A stretch of DNA of 64,000 bases from Janthinobacterium sp. 61 (lineage in GTDB: Bacteria > Pseudomonadota > Gammaproteobacteria > Burkholderiales > Burkholderiaceae_D): positions 1,736,001-1,800,000 of the forward strand of contig NZ_PJMQ01000001.1 in NCBI RefSeq assembly GCF_002846335.1. The letters are read 5' to 3'. Made by a program: the position numbers and the translations under genes. The notes beneath the pieces are model-generated. The model was not told the DNA's origin and ran no database searches. It saw only the letters and a list, made by a program, of their open reading frames with translations. This document shows positions 34,926 to 43,966 of the stretch, piece after piece; position 1 is the stretch's first letter; each line of letters starts with the position of its first letter.

Positions 34926-35828
34926 CTACCCCGCCATGCGCGAGGCGTGGCGGCACAGTTCCAGGAAACCGCGCAAGCGGGGCGAGAGTATTTTTTTAGA
35001 CTGGCGTATCAGATAAAAGTTGCGCTCCAGGGGCGGCAACATGGTTTCCAGTTCCACCAATTGCCCGCTGGCCAGCAGATCGGCCACCACCACCCTGGAC
35101 AGGCAGGCGATACCCAGCCCCGCCGCAGCGCCATACTTGATGGCTTCCGAATTGCTGAACTCGCCCGCAGCGCGCAGATAGTGCAGGTACGGCACCAGCG
35201 CCTGCTCCACCGCTTCGCGCGTGCCCGAGCCCGCTTCGCGCAGCAGCCAGCCCGCCTGGTTCAGTTCCGCAAAGCTGAGAAAATGACGCAACTGCGCCAG
35301 CGGATGCGTGGGCGCGGCCACGATCAGCATCTGGTCCGTCAGCCATGGCTCCACCAGCAAGCCCGCTTCGTGGCACGGTCCTTCGATCAGGCCGATATCG
35401 ACCTGGAAGGCGGCCACGGCAGCGGCGATATCGGCCGTGTTGGCAATCGTCACTTGCGGGATGCTGCGTCCGTACTGCTGCGCCGCCTGGGCCAGGATCT
35501 GCGGCAACAGATAGATGCCGATGGTGGTGCTGGCGCCGATTTGCAGGCTGACGGGCACGGACGGGTCGGCGCCCGCAAACTGGCGCTCGATGCTGGCAGC
35601 GCCGTCGCGCATCTGCCGCGCCTGCGGTAACAGCAAACGACCATTGTCGTTGAGCAGCAATCGCTTGCCCACCCTGTCGAACAGTTGTGCACCCAGCAAG
35701 ATCTCCAGTTCATTCAAGGAGGCGCTGGTGGCCGATTGCGATAGCGCAATCAGGTCGCCGGCTGCGCTGGTGCTGCCCGTGTCCGCCACGGCCAGGAAAA
35801 TCTGCAGTTGCCGCAAGGTTAACGCCAT
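34926..35828 (-). CDS. LysR-family regulator, divergent from yeiH-like gene
   Basis: 300 aa with an N-terminal winged helix-turn-helix (LRQLQIFLAVADTGSTSAAGD; SATSASLNELE) and a periplasmic-binding-like effector domain. AGGAG precedes the ATG. It is divergent from a UPF0324/YeiH gene, the same pairing as yeiE-yeiH in enterobacteria, so it probably activates that gene, likely in sulfur/sulfite control (CysB/YeiE-like). It is not a good PhcA candidate despite being a LysR protein. Confidence 0.88.
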   Translation of the reverse strand: MALTLRQLQIFLAVADTGSTSAAGDLIALSQSATSASLNELEILLGAQLFDRVGKRLLLNDNGRLLLPQARQMRDGAASIERQFAGADPSVPVSLQIGASTTIGIYLLPQILAQAAQQYGRSIPQVTIANTADIAAAVAAFQVDIGLIEGPCHEAGLLVEPWLTDQMLIVAAPTHPLAQLRHFLSFAELNQAGWLLREAGSGTREAVEQALVPYLHYLRAAGEFSNSEAIKYGAAAGLGIACLSRVVVADLLASGQLVELETMLPPLERNFYLIRQSKKILSPRLRGFLELCRHASRMAG

Positions 35829-35844
35829 GCCTTACTCCTCCGAT

Positions 35845-35864
35845 TTACCTATTTTTCAGGTTAA
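35845..35864. promoter_or_regulatory. LysR-type operator candidate
   Basis: The near-palindrome TTACCT-ATTTTTC-AGGTTAA lies 17 bp before the LysR ATG and 80 bp before the yeiH-like ATG. It fits the T-N11-A pattern of LysR regulator sites. AT-rich sequence up to 35895 probably holds the divergent promoters. Confidence 0.5.
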
Positions 35865-35946
35865 ACATACAAAAACAATCCGTTTTACCATTTAATCGAC
35901 GAGCTGTACAGTCATGCCATACGAACACAGAACCATGGAGTACGGC

Positions 35947-37029
35947 ATGTCATCCCTATCAACGACGAATACAACAAGTTTCAGCGACCGCTACGGCCGC
36001 CTTTTGCCGGGCCTGCTGCTGAGCGGCGTGATCGCCTGGGGCGCCATTCAACTGGGCAAGCTGGAATGGATGCAAAACCACGGCATGAGCGCCCTGACCC
36101 TGGCCATCATGCTGGGCATTGTGCTGGGCAACAGCGTGTATGGCCGCCTGGCGCCCAGCTGCGGCGCGGGCGTGGCCTTTTCCAAGCAGACTTTATTACG
36201 TCTTGGCATCATCCTCTACGGCTTTCGTTTGACCTTCCAGGATATCGGGCAAGTGGGCCTGGCCGGCATCGCCATCGACGCGCTGGTGCTGGCATCCACG
36301 TTTGGCCTGGCCATGTTCCTCGGCATCAAGGTGTTCAAGCTGGAGCGCAACAGCGCCATTCTGATCGGCGCAGGCAGCTCGATCTGCGGCGCGGCGGCCG
36401 TGATGGCCACGGAACCCGTCGTCAAGGGGCGCAGCGAGGATGTCACCGTGGCCGTCTCCACGGTCGTGGTGTTCGGCACTATCGCCATCTTTTTGTACCC
36501 CTTGCTGTACCAGTTGAATCAGGGCTGGCATGTGCTGGCGGCAACGCCTACGGCCTTTGGCGTGTACATCGGCTCGACCGTGCATGAAGTGGCGCAAGTG
36601 GTGGCGGCCGGCAAGTCGATCGGGCAAGAAACGGCGAACGCGGCCGTGATCGCCAAGATGGTGCGCGTGATGATGCTGGCGCCCTTCCTCGTCATCCTGT
36701 CGGCGGTGCTGGCGCGCGGCAAGGCCCAAGGTGGTAACGGCGGCCATGACAAGGCGGCCAAGCTGGCCATCCCCTGGTTCACCTTCATTTTTATTGCCGC
36801 AGTGGCCTTCAATTCGCTGGGCCTGTTGCCAGCAACTACAGTAGCTGCCATCACCGAGTTCGACACGGCCCTGCTGGCCATGGCCATGGCCGCCCTGGGC
36901 TTGACGACGCATATGTCGGCCATCCGCCGCGCCGGCATCAAACCCCTGCTGCTGGCCGGCCTGCTGTTCTGCTGGCTAATCGCCGGTGGCGCCGCCATCA
37001 ACCACATGGTCGCCAGCCTGTTTGCCTGA
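35947..37029 (+). CDS. YeiH/UPF0324-family membrane protein (putative sulfate exporter)
   Basis: 360 aa from ATG 35947 (GGAG 7 bp upstream). About ten membrane segments; family motifs include LALTLAIMLGIVLGN, LLRLGIILYGFRLTFQDI, GAGSSICGAAAVMATEPV and GSTVHEVAQVVAAG. The family is annotated as putative sulfate exporters and was named YeiH in E. coli; transport has rarely been tested. It is divergent from its probable LysR regulator. Confidence 0.88.
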   Translation: MSSLSTTNTTSFSDRYGRLLPGLLLSGVIAWGAIQLGKLEWMQNHGMSALTLAIMLGIVLGNSVYGRLAPSCGAGVAFSKQTLLRLGIILYGFRLTFQDIGQVGLAGIAIDALVLASTFGLAMFLGIKVFKLERNSAILIGAGSSICGAAAVMATEPVVKGRSEDVTVAVSTVVVFGTIAIFLYPLLYQLNQGWHVLAATPTAFGVYIGSTVHEVAQVVAAGKSIGQETANAAVIAKMVRVMMLAPFLVILSAVLARGKAQGGNGGHDKAAKLAIPWFTFIFIAAVAFNSLGLLPATTVAAITEFDTALLAMAMAALGLTTHMSAIRRAGIKPLLLAGLLFCWLIAGGAAINHMVASLFA

Positions 37030-37135
37030 AGTTGCGCCAAATTCAAGCGAGGGCCGCTGACACGAGAGTCTAAAACTTCGTACAATAAGCGTGTTTTGAC
37101 TCTCAATCCCGCTTCGGCCCCACCCAGGAACACCC

Positions 37136-37777
37136 ATGCATATCTCGAACTGGCTGCTTTTCTGCAGCGTCGCCCTGCTCGTCACGTTTTCTCCCGGCCC
37201 GGCTGTTCTGCTGGCCATCTCGAATGCCATCGCCGTCGGCCCGCGCCGCGCGATGATCAGCAGCATGGGCAATGGTTTTGGCTTGTTCATCATTTCCGGC
37301 GTGGCCATGGCCGGCATGGGCGTCGTGCTGGCGACCTCGGCGACGGCCTTCATGCTGCTGAAACTGGCTGGCGCCCTGTATCTGGTGTACCTGGGCATCA
37401 AGCAATGGCGCAGCAAGACCAGCATCGTGGCCGATGCGCCCGTTGCGCTTGGCGCGGCCAATCCTAATTCGTTCTGGAAACTCTTCCGCCAGGGCTTGAC
37501 GGTGGCGCTGACCAATCCCAAGGCCATCCTGTTCTTTTCGGCCCTGTTCCCGCAATTCATCACGCCGGGCGAACCCGTGGCCATCCAGTTCACCGTGCTG
37601 ACAACGTCGTTTGTCGCCTGCGCCATGCTGGCCCACTTGTTCTATGCCAACCTGGCGCGCCTGCTGAAAACCCAGTTGGCGACGCCGGGACGCGCCAAGC
37701 TGTTCAACCGCATTTCGGGCGGCGCCTTCGTGCTGTTGGGCCTGAGCCTGTTGCGCCTGCGCGCCAAGACCGCGTAA
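37136..37777 (+). CDS. LysE/RhtB-family amino-acid exporter
   Basis: 213 aa, six membrane segments. The family signature SPGPAVLLAISNAIAVGPRR lies near the N-terminus, and GLTVALTNPKAILFFSALFP in the middle. It exports amino acids or homoserine lactone-like compounds across the inner membrane; the substrate is unknown. AGGAA precedes the ATG. Its TAA stop directly abuts the stop of the convergent hydrolase gene, leaving no spacer. Confidence 0.9.
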   Translation: MHISNWLLFCSVALLVTFSPGPAVLLAISNAIAVGPRRAMISSMGNGFGLFIISGVAMAGMGVVLATSATAFMLLKLAGALYLVYLGIKQWRSKTSIVADAPVALGAANPNSFWKLFRQGLTVALTNPKAILFFSALFPQFITPGEPVAIQFTVLTTSFVACAMLAHLFYANLARLLKTQLATPGRAKLFNRISGGAFVLLGLSLLRLRAKTA

Positions 37778-38545
37778 CTAGTCCTTTTCCGTCAAAAACG
37801 CCTCGATGCTGGCCGCCAGGGCCAGCGGCGTTTCATTCATCGGATAGTGTCCCGCATTGGCCAGCACTTCCAGCCTGGCCCGCGGGTACCACGCCAGATA
37901 CGTGCGGCGCATCAGGGTCGCATCGAAGCGGGGATCGTGCTCTCCCACCAGCGCCAGCAAGGGCAGCGGCGACGCCGCCCGCCTCACTTCGCCGCTGAAA
38001 TCGGAGCCGCTCCACGCGAGGAAGTAGGCCGCGAACGCGGCTGGATCCGAACTTTCCCACGAATACTGCGCCTTCCAGTCCAGCCAGGTGGAGGACAGGC
38101 GCCCGCCCGTGCTGCGGGCGATGATGGCGCGCCGCGCCTGACGATCGCCGCTGGCATCCAGAAACAGTTGCCGCGCCGCCCCGTCCAGTGCCACGCCGCA
38201 GCTGGGCACGGGCGCCACGGCCACCAGTTTGCGCAAGCGCATGGGCTCTAGCAAGGCCAGCCGTTCCAGCGCCATGCCGCCCATCGAATGACCCACCACG
38301 CTGAACGTGGCAAAACCCAGCGCATCGGCCAGCGCCAGCGCGTCGCGGGCGACCTCGTCCATCGAATACTCGCCCGCCGCGCTGCGCATGCCGCCATAGC
38401 CGCGGCAATCCATGAAGACATAGCTGAAAGCGTCACTATCGAGGGCAACCTCCATCGGTGCAAACGCGTGCGCGTCGCCAAACCAGCCGTGCAGGACGAT
38501 GACGGCGTGAGCGCCATGACCCACGCGATGATAGCTATTGTGCAT
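37778..38545 (-). CDS. Alpha/beta hydrolase
   Basis: 255 aa from ATG 38545 (AGGAG 5 bp upstream; a GTG two codons earlier is less likely). The alpha/beta fold motifs are VIVLHGWFGDAHAF (oxyanion hole), nucleophile elbow GHSMGG, acid in VGEHDPRF and His in NAGHYPMNE. The catalytic triad is complete. The substrate is unknown. It is divergent from the AraC regulator at 38631, which may control it. Confidence 0.88.
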   Translation of the reverse strand: MHNSYHRVGHGAHAVIVLHGWFGDAHAFAPMEVALDSDAFSYVFMDCRGYGGMRSAAGEYSMDEVARDALALADALGFATFSVVGHSMGGMALERLALLEPMRLRKLVAVAPVPSCGVALDGAARQLFLDASGDRQARRAIIARSTGGRLSSTWLDWKAQYSWESSDPAAFAAYFLAWSGSDFSGEVRRAASPLPLLALVGEHDPRFDATLMRRTYLAWYPRARLEVLANAGHYPMNETPLALAASIEAFLTEKD

Positions 38546-38630
38546 ATACACTCCTGAAAAAGAGTGGATGGTAAGCGGAGATCAAGCGGCCCGCCTTCGA
38601 TGTCAGGTCAAATACTGTAGAGTATGGGCC

Positions 38631-39404
38631 ATGGATAACTTTTATACGGAAGTGCCCCGCCCATTGATCGCCACGGCGCGCGACCATGCGCCCGATGAGA
38701 TGTTTCCCAGCCACAGCCATGCGCGCGGCCAATTCGCCTACGCGGCGCGGGGCGTCATCAGCGTACATACGCCGCAAGGCAACTGGCTGGTGCCCCCGCA
38801 GCGCGCCTGCTGGGTCCCGGCCAGGCTCATCCACGGCATGCGCATGCATGGCGCCGTGACCATGCACAATATATTCGTTGACGAGGCCGCCATCGCAAGG
38901 ATGGGCTTGCCACTCGATTGCCAGGTATTGGACGCTTCGCCGCTGCTGCGCCAGTTGCTGGCCGAGGCAGTGACGGTGGAGACCCTGTATGCGGAAGAAT
39001 CGCGCGACGGACGATTGATGGGCTTGCTGCTCGATGAGATTGCCGCAGCCAGGCCCCTGCCCCTGAGCGCTCCCCTGCCGCAGCAACCCCGGCTGGCGCG
39101 GCTGTGCATGGAATTGCTCCGGCAACCAACCCTGGACAGCAGCCTGGATGCGATGGCGGCGCAGGCGGGCATGAGCCGGCGCACCTTTACGCGGCAGTTC
39201 CGCGCCCAGACGGGGCTGGCCTTTGCTCAATGGCGCCAGCAAGCGTGTTTGCTGGCGGCCATCACGCGGCTGGCCGAAGGGCAAGCCGTCACCAGGGTCG
39301 CGCTGGACCTCGGTTATGCCAGCCCCAGCGCCTTCACGGCCGCCTTCCGCCGCGTGCTGGGCCAGGCGCCCAGCGCGTATTTAAGTCAAGTTACGCTGGA
39401 CTAG
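38631..39404 (+). CDS. AraC-family regulator with cupin N-domain
   Basis: 257 aa from ATG 38631. The N-terminal cupin-like sensor (FPSHSHARGQFAYAARGVISV; WVPARLIHGMRMHG) is followed by a C-terminal AraC double helix-turn-helix (LDAMAAQAGMSRRTFTRQF; VALDLGYASPSAFTAAFRRV). The HSHARGQ opening is typical of the NimR/YeaM-like group, which often regulates neighbouring transporters. It is divergent from the hydrolase gene (85-bp gap), and its stop overlaps the convergent CAT-like gene. Confidence 0.88.
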   Translation: MDNFYTEVPRPLIATARDHAPDEMFPSHSHARGQFAYAARGVISVHTPQGNWLVPPQRACWVPARLIHGMRMHGAVTMHNIFVDEAAIARMGLPLDCQVLDASPLLRQLLAEAVTVETLYAEESRDGRLMGLLLDEIAAARPLPLSAPLPQQPRLARLCMELLRQPTLDSSLDAMAAQAGMSRRTFTRQFRAQTGLAFAQWRQQACLLAAITRLAEGQAVTRVALDLGYASPSAFTAAFRRVLGQAPSAYLSQVTLD

Positions 39405-40042
39405 GCAATGATGGCGGCGATGCGCTGGTCCAGCGCCAGCGCCAATTTCTGCACATGGTAGCCGTCGACAAAGCCGTGGTGGGCCTGCGCGGAAAACGGC
39501 ACCCGCATGCGGCCATCCCCCTGCGTGGGACCGAACTTGCCCCAGGTAAAGGTCGGGATATCGGCATCGCAGTGGCGGTAGATGGGGTGTTCGATGGCCG
39601 CCAGCTCCAGCCATGGCAGGCAGGTGATGAAAATATTGTTGCGTTGCTCGCGCTCGGTCTCTCCCTCGCCCGTGTTGATCAGCGCGGCACTGGCTTCGGC
39701 GATGCGCTTGGCTTCCAGGCTGCGTTCGATGAATAGATCGAGCCGGTCCGTCATCGTGAAACGCGTGTAGTTAAGGTTCTCGTCGCCGTTGATGACGGTG
39801 TAGGAAGCGGGGAAATCGTCGATCTTGATCACCTCGCCCTGGTAGATGCGGTACATGAAATTGTCGATCTCCCTCACCGTATTGAGCAGGCAAAACAGGA
39901 AGAAGTGGAACACGGGGATTTTCCGTTCCTTGCACCAGGGCCGGAAGTCCGGCACGTCGAGCTGGAAGTTGATGTTGACGAGGGGATTGTCAAATGCCCG
40001 GAACAAGTCATAGCGGTCGCGCCGCTTTTCAAAATTTTTCAT
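39401..40042 (-). CDS. Chloramphenicol acetyltransferase (CatA)-family protein
   Basis: 213 aa from ATG 40042; a longer frame to 40120 exists, but the CAT family begins near EKRRDRYDLFRAF. The catalytic motif HHGFVDGYH (HHxxxDG) is intact, as is FTWGKFG. Proteins of this CatA-like group include true type A chloramphenicol acetyltransferases and many housekeeping O-acetyltransferases, so resistance cannot be asserted. Its TAG stop shares the palindrome CTAG with the stop of the convergent araC gene. Confidence 0.82.
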   Translation of the reverse strand: MKNFEKRRDRYDLFRAFDNPLVNINFQLDVPDFRPWCKERKIPVFHFFLFCLLNTVREIDNFMYRIYQGEVIKIDDFPASYTVINGDENLNYTRFTMTDRLDLFIERSLEAKRIAEASAALINTGEGETEREQRNNIFITCLPWLELAAIEHPIYRHCDADIPTFTWGKFGPTQGDGRMRVPFSAQAHHGFVDGYHVQKLALALDQRIAAIIA

Positions 40043-40163
40043 GCGGCGAGTGTAGACGATGGGGGTGCTGGCGGGCAAGTCATGCCATAGGCGCATGAAA
40101 TGTTTTTTGATATTCGTCATTCCACAGTCAATGTGTTTTCACTTTTATCTGAAGTTGACTGCC

Positions 40164-40205
40164 GACCGGGATAGCCCGGTCGCAAGCCTCCCTGTATCGG
40201 GAGGC
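40164..40205. terminator. Twin perfect hairpins between two minus-strand genes
   Basis: GACCGGG-ATAG-CCCGGTC (40164-40181) and GCCTCCC-TGTATC-GGGAGGC (40186-40205) are perfect 7-bp stems four bases apart, just after the stop of the gene at 40223. On the plus strand the second is followed by ATATTTT. The minus strand lacks a T tract, so termination there is uncertain. Confidence 0.5.
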
Positions 40206-40222
40206 ATATTTTCGCCGGATTT

Positions 40223-41095
40223 TTACGCGGCCTGATTAATCTCGTCGTCCAGCATATTGGCGAACAGATCGAAACTCAGAATACCCGTGCCGATGCACGA
40301 AAACACCGTGGCGCCCGCCGCATCCTTGATCGTCACTTTCTCGGTCCAGTCACTCAGATTCATGCATTTCAGGCTGGCGCCAGGAAAGGTCACGCCATCC
40401 ACATGCAAGCCCTGGGCAGACAATGCCACTACTTGTGTCTTGAAATTCAGGAAATTGCCGAGCAAACGTTTCTTGTACACGTTACCGCTACTGATGTAAT
40501 GGAAGTTCACGCGTTCGCCGTCTGCAAGCTTCTGCTTTAATACGGGCATGCGGTGCAAGACATAGCGGGAACGAAACTCGTCCATGAAATCGCCAAAACG
40601 TTTGAGTTCTGCGGTAGCCAGTATCCAGGGCTGGTCGGCGCCCGTGCGATAGGCAAAGTTATTGATCAAGCCTGACATGGCGGTGGAGCCGGCGGCGAAT
40701 AGATACAGGTCTTCGATATCGGCAAATGCAGCGTAGCTGCGGATGCCACCCGATTCATGCACCACGCCGTCTTCATGCAATTCAAAACGGCTCTTTTGCC
40801 GCTTGAGCATTACCGCACGCATCACCAGTACCAGCAGTGCGATCAGCAATAGAAAAGCCGCTGTGCCATAAAGAATAGTCAGATTGCTGTGCGTGCCCAG
40901 CTTGGCGCCATTTCTCAGTGCCATGGCCGAAGATTCCGTCAGCGTTTTCTGCGGCAGGATCGTGCTTAAATACAGCACGAATCCCGCCACTGCCGCCAAT
41001 ATGGCCGCAAATACCGCAAAGAGCATAGGCACTGTCTTGCCATGAAAATACACGGCGAGTGCTTTATTGGTTTGCGGGATACTAAAATTACCCAT
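40223..41095 (-). CDS. Two-span membrane protein with PH-like cytoplasmic domain, unknown function
   Basis: 290 aa. Two membrane segments (about 22-44 and 76-95), then a cytoplasmic part with two beta-rich repeats (RFELHEDGVVHESGGIRS; VVALSAQGLHVDGVTFPG), each resembling the bacterial PH-like domains of the DUF6585 type. AGGAAG precedes the ATG. I do not recognise a specific family member; function unknown. The 161 bp upstream (41096-41256) contains a run of seven or more G at about 41117 and no gene. Confidence 0.7.
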   Translation of the reverse strand: MGNFSIPQTNKALAVYFHGKTVPMLFAVFAAILAAVAGFVLYLSTILPQKTLTESSAMALRNGAKLGTHSNLTILYGTAAFLLLIALLVLVMRAVMLKRQKSRFELHEDGVVHESGGIRSYAAFADIEDLYLFAAGSTAMSGLINNFAYRTGADQPWILATAELKRFGDFMDEFRSRYVLHRMPVLKQKLADGERVNFHYISSGNVYKKRLLGNFLNFKTQVVALSAQGLHVDGVTFPGASLKCMNLSDWTEKVTIKDAAGATVFSCIGTGILSFDLFANMLDDEINQAA

Positions 41096-41256
41096 GTAAT
41101 CTTCCTGTTAAATGATAGGGGGGGGTCAAAACCCGGATGTCGACATAATTCGGACCGGATTGTCCCCCATCTGCCGCAGGAATGGCCACACGCACGCACA
41201 TTCAATATTGATGCGCTCAATGCCAATACCGGATGCCGGTCGCGCACGGTTATTAT

Positions 41257-41628
41257 CTAATGTCCCAACATTTCCCGAGCTACCTCGGCCACGCCTTCTT
41301 CCAGCTCTCCAATTGTTGGCGCATGGGCCAATCGGTTCAATTCCCCGCCTAATTCGAATGCCAGCTTCGGGGAATGGCGCACGATACCCAGCAGAACAAA
41401 ATACTTCCATTGTTCGTCATCACTGGCGAGCACCGTTTTTATATAGGGGGCGAGGCGTGGACCGATACCAGCCAGATAAGGCAGGAGCACGGCGGCCACT
41501 GGCCAATTGGCATCCTGAACCCATTCCAGTATCTGCGGCATGGCGGGGCGGAGTTCCTCCCAGCTCAAGGCGATGAGCGCTTGCGCATGCTGCGTATCGT
41601 GTTTGTCGCGCGGCAATGGCAGCCTCAT
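41257..41628 (-). CDS. DUF5071 protein
   Basis: 123 aa from ATG 41628, with AGGAGG upstream. The family opening LPRDKHDTQHAQALI and the core PQILEWVQDANWPVAAVLLP are clear. The protein is a small HEAT-like helical repeat of unknown function. It follows the MFS transporter by 13 bp on the same strand, so they share a transcript. Confidence 0.85.
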   Translation of the reverse strand: MRLPLPRDKHDTQHAQALIALSWEELRPAMPQILEWVQDANWPVAAVLLPYLAGIGPRLAPYIKTVLASDDEQWKYFVLLGIVRHSPKLAFELGGELNRLAHAPTIGELEEGVAEVAREMLGH

Positions 41629-41641
41629 GCAAGGCCTCCTG

Positions 41642-42862
41642 TCATGTGGCGCCACCGTGTGCCAGGCCCTTCTGCACCTTCCACGCCAGCGGCAAGGTCA
41701 GCAGCAATACGGCCGCCAGCGCCAGCAAGGCTGTGTTCACGCTGCTATGGTCGCTCAGCGTGCCGAACAGCACGGGCGACAGCGCGCCGCCGCCGATGCT
41801 GCCCGTGTAGAACAGGGCGAACGCATGCTCGCGCTTGCCAGGCTCGGCCAGTTCCGGCACCGCGCCGTACAGCACGGACGAGGTGCCGTTCAGCGCCAAT
41901 CCAAGCAAGGGCAGCATGGCCATGACGCCGGCCAGCGGCAGCCACAGTGCCGCGACGATGAGCACGGACGTCATCGATTCCGTCAGCCATACTGTCTTCA
42001 TCATGCCGATGCGCGCGCCCAGATAGCCGCACAGCAGCTTGCCGAAGGCGCCTCCCACGAACAGCAGCGATAGCGCCACGCCGATGCCGGCCGTGCCCGC
42101 ACCCTTGCTTTTCAGCAAGAATGGCAAGAAGGTGAGAAAACCCATGCGCACGGCGCTGTCCAGGGTGCCCGTGGCCAGCAGCGCGCGAAAGCTCGCCTTC
42201 GAGCCGCTGCCCACGATGCTCTTGCCCGGCTTCTTCGGGCCCGCCTGAAGCTCGCCCGGTTTCGGCAATAGCCACCACAGCAAGCCGGCCGCCGCCAAGC
42301 CCAGCAAGCCTAGCAGCGAAACGCTGGCTTGCCAGCTGCACACCAGCAACAGCAAGCCCACCAGCGCGGGAATCAGGGTCTTGCCGATATCGCCGGCAAA
42401 GTTGTAGTGCGACAGCGCCTCCTTCACGCCGCCGCCCGCCTCGTGCGTGTCGGTGACAATGGACGAGGCCAGCGAATGCTGGGTGCTGGCGCCCAGTCCG
42501 CCCAGCAGCAAGGCGAACAGCAGCACGGCCAGGCCACCCGCCTGCCCGGCGATCAGGTAAGCGATACCAGCCAGCGCGGTGCCGCCCACCAGCAGGCGTT
42601 CGCGCCCCCAGCGCCTGGCCATGCGGCTGGCCAGCAACTGGAAACCGGCCATCATGCCCGAGTACGAGCCCCGCAAGAGGCCTACCATGGCGTAGCTGAT
42701 GGCAAACTGCGCCTGCCAGATGGGCAGGAGCACATAGATCACGTCCGTCAAGCCATCATGCACGGCATGCGCGCTGCAGGCGGCAAACAGCGAGCGGCGG
42801 CGGATCGATTTATCGGAGGGATTTGCTTCGGGGGACAGCGCGGCGGCGGATCGTTCGGTCAT
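41642..42862 (-). CDS. MFS transporter, fosmidomycin-resistance-like
   Basis: 406 aa with twelve membrane segments. SAHAVHDGLTDVIYVLLPIW near the N-terminus resembles the HFSHD-type opening of the Fsr (fosmidomycin resistance) family. Loop 2-3 reads ASRMARRWGRERLL. It is probably a proton-driven drug or metabolite efflux pump; the substrate is unknown. No ribosome site is obvious before the ATG. Confidence 0.82.
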   Translation of the reverse strand: MTERSAAALSPEANPSDKSIRRRSLFAACSAHAVHDGLTDVIYVLLPIWQAQFAISYAMVGLLRGSYSGMMAGFQLLASRMARRWGRERLLVGGTALAGIAYLIAGQAGGLAVLLFALLLGGLGASTQHSLASSIVTDTHEAGGGVKEALSHYNFAGDIGKTLIPALVGLLLLVCSWQASVSLLGLLGLAAAGLLWWLLPKPGELQAGPKKPGKSIVGSGSKASFRALLATGTLDSAVRMGFLTFLPFLLKSKGAGTAGIGVALSLLFVGGAFGKLLCGYLGARIGMMKTVWLTESMTSVLIVAALWLPLAGVMAMLPLLGLALNGTSSVLYGAVPELAEPGKREHAFALFYTGSIGGGALSPVLFGTLSDHSSVNTALLALAAVLLLTLPLAWKVQKGLAHGGAT

Positions 42863-42940
42863 GACAGTGCATGCAGGAAATCAGGAGGCGACCAGCTTAC
42901 TACAAATTGCAAACTGGCATCTTGGTCGCCTTGCGTCCCC

Positions 42941-43966
42941 TTACACGCGAGCCTGCTTGCGCTGCCGCATCAGGCCAAGCAGGGCAAGTCCGGCCACCAG
43001 CATGGCGTAGGTGGATGGTTCCGGCACTGGCGATATGTCGATGCTGCGTACAGCGGTACCGTCCACGATATCGAAACCGCTGCCTATGCCGCGGCAGCCG
43101 CTGCCGCCGATGCGCGCGCCGTCGCCCGTCGACACATACGAGGTGGCGGAATAGAGCCCGCCGCATGCGCTTCCCACGCCTGTGACGCTGGTGCCCGCGC
43201 CTACGCTGACGTAATCCTTTGCCAGGATGGTGCCGATGAACTCCCCGCTGGCCCCCAGGCTCGTGTAGCCGCCACTGTTCCAGATGACGCTATTGCTGGC
43301 ATCGGCATTGATCAAGACAATTTTCATAGCCGCTCCAGTGACCAGGTAATCGTCGATATTGAACACCCAGGATTGATTGGGCCGATTCTGTCCGTCCAGG
43401 GTCAGCGTGATGCCGGCCGTGGTCGACAGATTGGCAGCCGTAAACACGCCCGGGTACAGCGTGGTATCGAGCGTCATGGTCGTGCCCAGGGCTGTCCCCT
43501 GCCCCATGTTCTTCAGTGCGGCCTGCGCGGCGCCGATCTGCTGCGCATTGCTCTGCACGTTCGTCGGCAGCGCGGAAAGCGTATCTGCGCCATGGGTGGT
43601 GCTACTGGCGGACAAGGTGATGGCTCCCAGCGCCGCCACCTTGCCGGCAACGGTGGCATTGGCGCCGACGGTAGCGGCGCCGCCACTGACCATATTGCCG
43701 CTCACGACGGCATTGGCACCGATGGTGGCCGCGCCCAGGGACTGCAGATTACCGCTGAGCAACGACGCGGCGCCCATGGTGGCGACATCGCCCGAGACGA
43801 TATCGCCTGTGACGGTCGAGTTGGCGCCGGTCGTCGCATAGGTTAGGGCAAACACGGAGGTGCCTGACAGCGACTGGCCAAACAGGGGCACGCCTTCGGC
43901 GTGGACTTGCGCGGCGGTGCATGCCAGCGTAACGAGCAGCGCCAGTGTTGATGGAGGCAATTTCAT
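42941..43966 (-). CDS. DUF3494 ice-binding-like protein with PEP-CTERM sorting signal
   Basis: 341 aa from ATG 43966; an ATG at 43993 would add a Lys-rich head, and neither has a strong ribosome site. Signal peptide to VHA. Residues 35-110 are near-repeats of the form GA-x-V-x-G-x-(V/M)-x-S-G-x-A-(A/T). Then comes the DUF3494 ice-binding-like fold (LYPGVFTAANLSTTAGITLT, QSWVFNIDDYLV, GTILAKDYVSVGAG). The C-terminus VPEPSTYAMLVAGLALLGL plus RQRKQ is a PEP-CTERM signal for exosortase. It is probably an exported, cell-surface protein that binds ice or polysaccharide. No exosortase is in the window. Confidence 0.88.
   Translation of the reverse strand: MKLPPSTLALLVTLACTAAQVHAEGVPLFGQSLSGTSVFALTYATTGANSTVTGDIVSGDVATMGAASLLSGNLQSLGAATIGANAVVSGNMVSGGAATVGANATVAGKVAALGAITLSASSTTHGADTLSALPTNVQSNAQQIGAAQAALKNMGQGTALGTTMTLDTTLYPGVFTAANLSTTAGITLTLDGQNRPNQSWVFNIDDYLVTGAAMKIVLINADASNSVIWNSGGYTSLGASGEFIGTILAKDYVSVGAGTSVTGVGSACGGLYSATSYVSTGDGARIGGSGCRGIGSGFDIVDGTAVRSIDISPVPEPSTYAMLVAGLALLGLMRQRKQARV

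Noticed and set aside
34926..35828. LysR regulator considered as PhcA, the output regulator of the phc operon
   Set aside because: It is divergent from a YeiH-family gene, the standard yeiE-yeiH arrangement, and lies 14 kb from phc.
39401..40042. Chloramphenicol resistance gene
   Set aside because: The HHxxxDG motif supports an O-acetyltransferase of the CatA superfamily, but resistance cannot be inferred for this distant chromosomal member.
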